From: Lepisosteus oculatus
Lineage: Eukaryota > Chordata > Actinopteri > Semionotiformes > Lepisosteidae
Direction: 5' to 3'
Length of the DNA stretch: 64,000 nt
NCBI RefSeq assembly: GCF_040954835.1
Contig: NC_090698.1
Span: 5,578,501 to 5,642,500 of the forward strand
Part shown: piece after piece, positions 55,640 through 64,000 of the stretch
Numbering within the stretch: position 1 is the first letter of the stretch
Layout of the letters: each line of letters opens with the position of its first letter
Position numbers and translations under genes: made by a program
The notes under the pieces: model-generated
Database searches by the model: none
What the model saw: only the letters and a program-made list of their open reading frames with translations
Told to the model about the DNA's origin: nothing

Positions 55640-55921
55640 GCCCCGCTGCCGGGCCTAGCCCACGGCTCTGCCTGTCGCGCAGCTCCGCCCGGGCGGAGAG
55701 ACTGGCTCAGCTCGCACTCCGGAGACTTCGCGACCGAGGCGCCGGAGAGAAAGGGCTTGTCAGAGAGAGAGCTCGGCAGCGAGAAACCTCCCCCGCTCAC
55801 CGCCGCGATTCGTTATTTTTTTGTTCCTTTTCCCTTTTTTTCTTAAAAAAAATCCCCCCCCCCTCCACCTCCCTTCCCCCCTAGTTTCAAAAAAAAAAAA
55901 ATACCAAACACCGCAGAAGAA
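55640..55921 (+). promoter_or_regulatory. actn4: actn4 promoter / 5' UTR region
   Basis: A CpG-rich segment at 55660-55800 is followed by T-, C- and A-rich simple stretches up to the start codon. No TATA box is evident. Kozak context is favourable (aagaaATGg). The exact start site is not determined. Confidence 0.45.
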
Positions 55922-56050
55922 ATGGTGGATTACCACGCCGTCAATAACCAGCAGTATTCCGGTGGCGGCACACAACCTTACATGCAACAGGACGATGAGT
56001 GGGACCGGGACCTGCTTCTCGACCCGGCCTGGGAGAAGCAGCAGAGGAAG
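55922..56050 (+). CDS. actn4: actn4 (alpha-actinin-4) first coding exon
   Basis: 43 codons in phase 0, ending at the donor gtaagt. The peptide opens [16 protein letters not shown] and ends [19 protein letters not shown], matching the ACTN4 N-terminus just before the first calponin-homology domain (ACTN1 starts MDHYDSQ instead). Alpha-actinin-4 is a dimeric, calcium-sensitive actin crosslinker with two CH domains, four spectrin repeats and EF hands; those exons lie beyond the right edge. Synteny with eif3k supports the call. Confidence 0.95.
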
Positions 56051-59000
56051 GTAAGTTGGAAGGCGGGAGGAGGGGCTGGGAGAGGCCGGGGACCGGCCGG
56101 GGCCTGGGGAGGACGTCTTGAGTTTACAGCTGGGGCGCACTGGACCTGCCGATGAGCACGGAGCCGCGAGTCAGTAGTAAACCTCTACGATCCGCGGGGA
56201 AATTAAAAAAAAAAACAAACCTCCACACAGGGAAAATAAAAAACAACGTACAAAAACATGGTGCTCCAGCACCCCCCGCCCGCCCGCGCCCCCCCATTGT
56301 AGAGCCGAGGGAGCAATCCACAGTAAACTTCGCGAAGTTGGGGAAGACAAAATAAAAGCCCGTGGAAACGGGACAGACCGAGCACTGGTTATCCGTCTGC
56401 GATCAAATGAATTTAGGGTCCCGGATCACTCGCGCAGCCCAGGGAAGGTCACTCGTTTTCAGTGGCTAATTTCAGTTTTCCGAAGCGCCCGCCTCACCGT
56501 GGGGTGCTGGCCGTGGGATAATCTCGCCCCTCCCCGCCGCGTCGGCTCCACCAGAAATGACATTCCGTGTTTATATCGTCCTTCCCCCCCCAACCACCCT
56601 GGTTACTGTAATAGCGGCCGTGACTCTTTCAGTAGTGGGGCACTTAAAGAGACAGATACACGAGTGCCCGTAGCTGCAGTGTGTATTTCACGCACACACA
56701 GACAGAGACGTAGACAAGCCCTGTTGTTATATAGCTCGGTATCCGGCAGACGCGCGATGTGGGTCAATTTGTAAAAGTACAGAAACGCGAAGCCGAAAAG
56801 CGCGAGTCCAGGTGTGCAAGAGGTGGATTTCGGCGAGGAAGGCTTGATCTTGAGTAGCTATCGCGGTCCTGAGTAACTATTGTAACCGGGGGTTGTTACC
56901 AGACCGTGGGACTGTCGCGCTTTCGGCTGAAATGACGTGCGTAGCGGCTATATGTGGTGCTCCCCCCAGCCCCCTGGTTATTTTGTGCAAAATGCGAGCG
57001 TTTCGGCTGTCAGTCGTCCTTAGGAGACCCTAAGACCCTTAGGAGACCCGTATATCCCGGTCAGGCGGGGCTCGGAGGAGATGTCGTCTCCCGAGGAAGC
57101 GATATCCCACTGTGTCCCAGGCCCGTCAGGTGCGCGGCTCCGTCTCCCTGGGGTCCCCCGTGAGTCCCTCACCTGACCGGGGGATCAGAGAGTCCCAGCC
57201 TGCGGGATGGCGGGTCGGAGCTCCCCCCCCCCCGCCACGGTAAACACGCGTGGACTCTCACCCCGGCGGTGGTTGGGCTTGGCTGCGGCGTGTTTTCCCG
57301 GGCCGGTCCCGGAGTGGGAGGGACGCGGGGTTAAACAAGACGTCCGTATCAGAGGCGTGTGTGTGCATGCGTGTTCCTGTGGATGTGTACTCAAGGGCGA
57401 ACAGCCTGGAGTGGCCACGGCAGAGCGATTGCACAAGGGCACCGAGTTAATAAACTACTTTTTTTTACCCGTTGCTGGAAGGGACGCCGGTGTTGCTCAA
57501 CAACACTGTTCCGCGGGCTTGTGGAGGGCGATTTTGAAAGCAGGTGGTGCGCTACCACAGGTGTGTCAGTGACTCGAGGAACAGCCCCATTTCAGGGCTC
57601 AGGTCGGGTTGTGTGTCCTATGCACAGGTGGAGTGAAATGCTTAGTCGCGCGTGGGGTCTGATACCAAGACGTTAAGGAATCGCCGAGACACGAACACAC
57701 AACAGTAGCAGTAGAACTTCTTTTCTGGGGTGCTCCGGGAGGGCGCCTTGGTGTTTTTTTTGAGGTGTCCGTCCCTCTGGTACACCAGCTGGACCCCTGA
57801 CCTCTGACCCCCTGAACCCCTGATCCGCTCTCAAGAGTCACCTGCCCCACTTTCTCGGGGCAGCTCCTGTTGCAGCCCACTCCGCCCCCTTTATTCCTCC
57901 CCTGGCTGTTCTTGTTGAGCCAGGATGTTACTACATTCCTAAAGCAGGGCTGGTCCAGTGCCGGGCTGGTCACTGGCTTCACTGGACCAGTTAAACGGCT
58001 TCTCCCTGCTCTGCAGGAGCTGCTGCCTCGGAGAGGCCTCGAACGCCTGCAGACGCAGCGCCCCCTCCAGGCCCAGGAGGTGGAGGGCAGCTCGGCCAGT
58101 TCCAGCTCCTGGGGGGCCGGTGCCCGCTGGCCTCTCTTCCTCCTGAGCTCCCTGGTCCACCGTTTATGAGGAATCAGCTGTAAAGAGTTCATAAGAGTTC
58201 ATAAATCCTGCATGGTACTAATACAATAATTAGCTTAATTGTTTAATTGACTAATCAAGCTGGAACAAATCCCTGAAAACATCCGGCTGCGCTCTTACGT
58301 CGTATCGGCCTCGACAGGGGCGTGGTTCGCTGGGATCCGAGTTCGCAGTTCCTCGGAATAGTTTGCACGCCACAGAAATGTGCGTGCAGGGCTGCTCGCA
58401 AAACCTGGTCTGGCAGGAGGCCCAGCAGGAAGGGATTCGGGGGTTCACAGGCCTGGGATTGGCCCTGGGGGGACATGAGGGTGGTGCCAACGTCGGCCCC
58501 TCCCTCCCTCTGTGGTTTGAAATGCAGGGCTGGGTGCTTGGGTGGGGGCATTGTGATTCGGAGTGCTTTCTGTCTCTCCACCTGCCCCATCGGGGGGGGA
58601 GACTGTCTCATTGTTCAGGTTAATTGTTCCTCTGCTTTGGCAGTGCTGTAATTCAGTGGTCGTGCCTATAAAGCTCCTTCAGTTTAAAAACAGGTACTCC
58701 ACCTTCCACCGAGCGAGGCAGGTCACCTGCTCTTAAAGGCACACCCCGCCCGCAAAGCTCTGAAAATGTCAGGATCAGGGTTGTACCCCGTTCTTGCTGT
58801 TGGGCTTGGGCTGAGAGCACAAGCTCAGAACGCAGGAGATAGATGGGGACAGGCAGCTGCGCTGGATCTCCGTTTAAGCACAGAATTTTAAGTGCTGGTT
58901 TTGGGAGGGATGTTCTGTGAAAAGGGGTTACAGATCTAGAATGGAATTGCAGAAATGCGATGTTCTCTGGCGGCCCAGCAGATTCAGCTGAGAGATGGTT

Positions 59001-60104
59001 TCAGACAGCGAGTACAAGCCAAGGAAAGGCAATAAGTAACTCTGAGAATCTGGTTTACTGCGAGTCAACCCCAGGAATGCGAGGTCAAATACTTTGGTCT
59101 TTTTTTTCTTTTTTGTGAACTTGTGAAGAATGTAGCAGGGACTTTCAGGGGTAGAACAGAAGTCAAGGCAGGAAGGAGGCTGTCGTAAAAGAGATGTTGT
59201 GAGGAGGAGAAGGAATGTGTCCCCTTGGCTTCCTCCTGGCCTGATCTGTCTCACCAGGGCAGAGAAGCCAAGCAAGACAGGACTGCTCTGGTTAGAACAG
59301 AGATGGGAGACCTTCTCGGAAAACTTGATGCTGGTGTAGACCAGTAGGGGGCGCTCTTCCGCCTGGTTCGGATTTTCCACCCATCGACTGGGAGGGAGGC
59401 CAGCTGCAGTCCCGAATCCTGCTCGGTCATGAAAGATCCCCCGGCACAGTTTGTTCATTCGGCGGGTGAGGTGATCCCTCTCTCCTCCCCCCTGATCCGC
59501 TGTGCCCTGCGGCCGCAGGTGCAGGAGAGCTGCCCTGTGGCACCCAGGGGGGAACAGAAGTAAAGATCTTTGGGGAAACTCTGGGATGAAATGCCGGGCG
59601 TTCACCAGTTGGCCCTGTCGCTGACGCATGGCCGAGCAGTGTCAGGGCCGCCTCTCCTCTCCGGGGACCGGGGCCTTGTGGATTCGGGATGAGTGGGGTT
59701 CATCAGGCTCCCGGTTCGAGGCTGCTGCAGCCGGTGGAAACGCTGTGTCAGAGCAGGGGGGGGTGTTTGTGTGTGCACGCGCACTGCTGGCCGGCTGTTT
59801 TGTTTGCCCCGAGTAACATTTAGTATCTCTGTGGGCTGGGGGGTCACACGGCGACAGCGGCTCCGGCGATCGGACGATTGAAAGAGACGATTGTGTGGAA
59901 TTGTCTTCTGTGGCCGGACTGGAATAAGTGGGTTTTGTTGTCGAGCTGTGAGGCTGAATGATTTAAGATGAAACGCAGCAGTGGCATCGACTGCGCTAGG
60001 TGCCCCGCGGGCCGAGGTGCAGGGGTGTGGCATCAGGCCAGAGACTTTGGGAGCATCAGCTCTTCCCCAGCTGCTGTGGGCTTTGTCTCTGCAGATGTGG
60101 GCAC

Positions 60105-60722
60105 GAGAGAAAATCGGGGTGCCTGGAAGGCACAGTGGGCATGTGGGTGTGGAATAATATCGGGGTGCCTGGAAGGCGCAGTGGGGACGTGGGTCTGGAA
60201 TAATATCGGGGTGCCTGGAAGGCGCAGTGGGGATGTGGGTGTGGAATAATATCGGGGTGCCTGGAAGGGCAGTGGGCACGTGGGTGTGGAATAATATCGG
60301 GGTGCCTGGAAGGCGCAGTGGGGACGTGGGTGTGGAATAATATCGGGGTGCCTGGAAGGCGCAGTGGGCACGTGGGTGTGGAATAATATCGGGGTGCCTG
60401 GAAGGCGCAGTGGGCACGTGGGTGTGGAATAATATCGGGGTGCCTGGAAGGCGCAGTGGGGACGTGGGTCTGGAATAATATCGGGGTGCCTGGAAGGCGC
60501 AGTGGGGATGTGGGTGTGGAATAATATCGGGGTGCCTGGAAGGGCAGTGGGCACGTGGGTGTGGAATAATATCGGGGTGCCTGGAAGGCGCAGTGGGCAC
60601 GTGGGTGTGGAATAATATCGGGGTGCCTGGAAGGCGCAGTGGGCACGTGGGTGTGGAATAATATCGGGGTGCCTGGAAGGTGCAGTGGGCACGTGGGTGT
60701 GGAATAATATCGGGGTGCCCTC
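60105..60722. repeat. 46-bp minisatellite, 13 copies plus a partial, actn4 intron 1
   Basis: The unit is cggggtgcctggaaggcgca, gtgggcacgtgggtgtggaa and taatat. Two 45-bp units lack one base of ggcgca. Some units have gggacg or gtctgg variants, in an order that repeats as blocks (about 320 bp). Pro/His-rich frames on the minus strand (280-506 codons) come from the repeat. Confidence 0.97.
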
Positions 60723-62052
60723 CTGAGAGGGCAGGCAGCCGGAGTACAGGGGGTCTTGTGTTGGAAGGGGGTGTAGCGATTCCCGGGGTCTTGGGACCCG
60801 AACGGCCGCTCTGGGGTGTCTGCTGCGCCCCCAGCCCCGGCGCTGTGGAAAGGTTGGGATAATCGCGCGGAGCATTCTTCTCTGGGAAGGAAGGGAGTTG
60901 ATTGCTGAGCAGTGAAATTGCTGTGGCTGCTGTGGGAGGTGGCTGGGGGGGGGGGGGGCATTCCTGCAGTTTGGAAAACAGCGTTCCCGCTTTTTCCTCC
61001 CTCGTCACTGAAGTGACTAACGAGGCTCGCCGGTTGATGTGGGGGGGCTTGTTGTTGTTGTTGTGTGTGGTGGGGAGGGTTAGCAGCTCTCTCTCTCTCA
61101 GACGCACATCATGACAGGACAAACATCCTTCGGGCTGAACTGTTGCTTAACTGAGCCGCCGTGGCTCTGATCGTTGGACCCCTCGCTCGTTTTCAGCGCC
61201 CTCGAGTTCTCGCAGGTGAAATCAGATCTCTGAACGTCCGTGACGGAAAGGAATTCGGCGACTGGTGCGCGGTTTGCTGGCGTGGAGTTCCCGTTTGAAC
61301 CCAGGAAGTCTTCAAGAGCTTTTTTCCTGCGGGGGGAGGAGGGACTGGGCGGACAGGAAGCCTCTCTCCCCGGGCTCCGGAGCGCAGAGTCTGACCCGTT
61401 AACCCCGCGCCCGCCAGCCGGCTCGCCGGCCTGCCTCGTCGCCACGCGGGCTTTCCGATCAGCTCGTTCCGGCTTGGCGGGGCGGAGGGCGAGAGGTTCC
61501 GGGGGCTCGTTTCCCGTCGCCCACTCTTGACGGGAGAACCCGTCCGGACAGCTGTGGCGTGGGGGTCCGCGCTGTGAGGGCGATGTGCCGTTTGTACTGG
61601 AGCTTTGGGGCTCCTGGTGGGGGCTCGTTGGGGGTGTTGGGGGAGGACAAGCCTGCCAGGTGTGTGCAGTCCGGATCGCGGCTGGCTGGCTGGCGTTGGG
61701 ACCGTTGTCAGCACAGCACGGGCGTGAGGGGTGGCCTGACCCCCCCCCCCCAGGCTGAAGTATTTACCCACTGCCTGGGCATGTCGAGCTGCGGGGGTCT
61801 CTCTGGGGGGGCAGAGCACTGTCAGGGCTACACCGCCTGCTGCTGCTGCTGCCCCTGCTGCGACAGTCCAGCTCCAGCCGCGCACAGCGAACCCCAGGCG
61901 TAGAGAAACTGGCCCCCGCACCCCGTCTGCGCAGTGGCCAGGCCAGGGTAGCTGCAGGGCAGCGAGGAGCGGAGTCCTGGCTTGTTCGGCGAAGGCTCTG
62001 CCCAGACTGGATTGCGGGCGGAGACCGAGTCCTGCCTCTCTCACCCCCCCCG

Positions 62053-62392
62053 GGCTGACTGTCGCTATTCGGAGGACGGGGTGCAGGGATCAGTTTGTCT
62101 GTGCGTGGGGCTGGCTGTCGCTATTCGGGGGACGGGGTGCAGGGATCAGTTTGTCTGTGCGTGGGGCTGGCTGTCGCTATTCGGGGGACGGGGTGCAGGG
62201 ATCAGTTTGTCTGTGCGTGGGGCTGGCTGTCGCTATTCGGGGGACGGGGTGCAGGGATCAGTTTGTCTGTGCGTGGGGCTGGCTGTCGCTATTCGGAGGA
62301 CGGGGTGCAGGGATCAGTTTGTCTGTGCGTGGGGCTGGCTGTCGCTATTCGGAGGACGGGGTGCAGGGATCAGTTTGTCTGTGCGTGGGGCT
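62053..62392. repeat. 56-bp minisatellite, 6 copies, actn4 intron 1
   Basis: The unit is gctgtcgctattcggggga, cggggtgcagggatcagttt and gtctgtgcgtggggctg. Copies are almost identical (gggggac versus ggaggac), indicating recent expansion. Confidence 0.96.
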
Positions 62393-63877
62393 CGGGGCTC
62401 TGGTGTGGCTCCATCGGCACGGCCATGTTTCTTGGGGTGTGCTTTGCTGTGCTGGAAGGGCGAGACTTGGGAACGCCTCGGTGCGGATGAAATGGTTCTG
62501 TCTCTCCGTGCGCCGGCACTGGCAGCGAGCTGACGGGTCTCCAGCTTGCGCAGACGGGTGGGTCCCCTGGCCAGTCCCTCGTGGACAGAGAGCCCTGTCC
62601 TGGTTTTCCTGGCCAGCGTTCCGCTTTTATATCCCGCGTTGTGGAATTGCAGAAGCTCTCTGCCTCCTGGTTTCGCACCAGCGACGCCTTTCCCCCGGCA
62701 GGCGGGAGAGGAAGTGCCCCTGGGACACGCCCAGCCAGCGGACCGCTCGGTGTCGGGCAGGAGAGTGGCCTCTGGCTCGTGTCGGTGCCGGACCGGGCCC
62801 AGGAGGTGGCAGGTGTGGGTTTGTCTGCGGAGAAGCCCCTGGCTTGACTCTCGTTGAGTTTTCAAAGAAAGGGGCCGGCAGAGGCTGTGAGTGCACAGGC
62901 ACAGGCGGATACATGACTGCAGTACAACACCAAGCACAAACGGGACCAGTCTCCAACCTCTCAGTGTTCTGATATGTCCAACACATCGGAGTGAGGGAAA
63001 CATTGGCGCAGTCGGTGCTCCTCAGCAGCGCAGAGCCCTGAGAAGGTGCGGCACAACACCCAGCACAAAAAGGAATGGGCACCAACCCCTGAACACTGCG
63101 GCCCTCCGTTCCGTGCACACAGAAGACTCTTGTCCGTAACCTGAGCGTGGAAGCGCCGTTTCAGACAAGCTCCTTTTTATCTCGGCGTCTGTTCCTTTCC
63201 CTCTGCCAGGTGTTCAGCTTGTGTGTGGAGAGGAAGGAGCTGCGTGGAGGCCCTGACGCTCATTAGGGAGTTGAAGCAGAAAGGTGGATTTGTGTGGTCG
63301 TGGAGCTACGCCTGCCTCTGATGGGGGAACCCAGTGCTCAGTCGCCCCGGAGGCTTCAGGCTGGGTTTGAGAGGGAGGAGGGTGGCCGTGTCTGAGCGTC
63401 CGTCCCCTCACGCGCTGTGATTGAGGAGACAGGGGCTGCAGAGCAGTGGGAGGCCGGCATGTCAGGTACCTGAGTCACAGCGATCTGGTCGCAAATTATA
63501 AGCTAGGCCTGGAGTTGTCTCGCTCGGTCGCTGTGCAATTTCCTGTGACTGATCTGTTAATGACTAATTATTCCGGTGGAGAAGCTCGTGCTCATGCAGT
63601 GCAGCGATTCTCGAGGCTCTGCTGCTGGCCGAGGAGCTGGGTTGTGGCCATGGCGGTGCTGTCGAATTGCCCTGGAAGACTGGAAGCCTTGTGGTTTGTA
63701 GGCAGCGCAACAACAGGCAGTAAAGGGAGCAGGCAGCAACACCAGCAGTAATGGCCTGCACAGTTTGCGAAGGCCGAGACCTGGTGCAGATGCTCGTGTC
63801 GGGGCGCCGCGTGGCGCAAGCGGGGTGACCGGCAGACAACGCGGCAGGAGCGAGAGACGAGGGTGGGCGGGCGCAGG

Positions 63878-63888
63878 AAGATGGCGGC
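63878..63888 (+). promoter_or_regulatory. Possible YY1 site in actn4 intron 1
   Basis: The sequence aagatggcggc equals the core YY1 consensus, within CpG-rich DNA near the right edge. It may mark an internal promoter or be chance. Confidence 0.3.
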
Positions 63889-64000
63889 GAGATCTGGGGG
63901 CGTCCCGCGACGTTTCGGTGTCATCGCCGACGGGCGGTCTTCCGCCGGAGCTGGTCGTTTCTCTGTGAAGCAGGCTGTCCCCGAGCTCTGGGGGGGGGGC

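Larger units (their letters stand above)
56051..64000 (+). other. actn4: actn4 intron 1 (partial)
   Basis: At least 7.9 kb with no second exon found; the exon encoding TFTAWCNSHLRKAG was sought and not seen. The sequence is GC-rich with two minisatellites and many stop-poor frames that I do not regard as genes. The intron continues past the window. Confidence 0.7.

Noticed and set aside
59602-61122. 506-codon Pro/His/Ser-rich minus-strand frame
   Set aside because: Mostly the 46-bp minisatellite; two other minus frames are open over the same span and no conserved domain appears.

Overview
The window is vertebrate nuclear DNA: spliced genes with GT-AG introns, long introns, many minisatellites, and SINEs typical of ray-finned fish. 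The repeats (a tRNA-derived SINE, a V-SINE, a 5S-rRNA-derived SINE and a Penelope-like repeat) suggest a ray-finned fish, perhaps a non-teleost such as gar or bowfin. The lineage is inference only; the gene identities are much firmer.

Layout. (1) 1-15.5 kb: the left part is probably the long first intron of map4k1, which is on the minus strand. Its first coding exon, carrying the kinase glycine loop, is at 15411-15518. The rest holds a 47-bp minisatellite at the left edge, SINEs and a perfect 61-bp inverted repeat. (2) 15.5-20.9 kb: a map4k1/eif3k divergent intergenic region. (3) 20.9-28.0 kb: complete eif3k on the plus strand, 8 coding exons and 219 codons, with two large minisatellites in its introns. 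Intron 3 has the hallmarks of a U12-type (minor spliceosome) intron. (4) 31.2-50.5 kb: a complete classical calpain on the plus strand, 20 coding exons and 679 codons, probably capn12-like. Its introns carry at least five minisatellites. The intron after exon 15 also looks U12-type. (5) 50.5-55.9 kb: intergenic, with a nearly complete 5S-derived SINE and GC-rich sequence before the next promoter. (6) 55.9-64 kb: first coding exon of actn4 (plus strand) and the start of a long intron 1 with two more minisatellites.

The order map4k1(-), eif3k(+), actn4(+) matches human 19q13.2. The calpain differs: in human, CAPN12 lies beyond ACTN4 on the opposite strand, whereas here a calpain sits between eif3k and actn4 on their strand. 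The genes do unrelated jobs (haematopoietic kinase signalling, translation initiation, calcium-dependent proteolysis, actin crosslinking), so the grouping is conserved synteny and not a functional cluster.

Most long open reading frames in the window are minisatellites whose units lack stop codons and are not genes. I found no convincing new gene system. The most interesting signals are the two apparent U12 introns in neighbouring genes, the decoy splice-site arrays, the long perfect hairpin and the hammerhead-like repeat cores.
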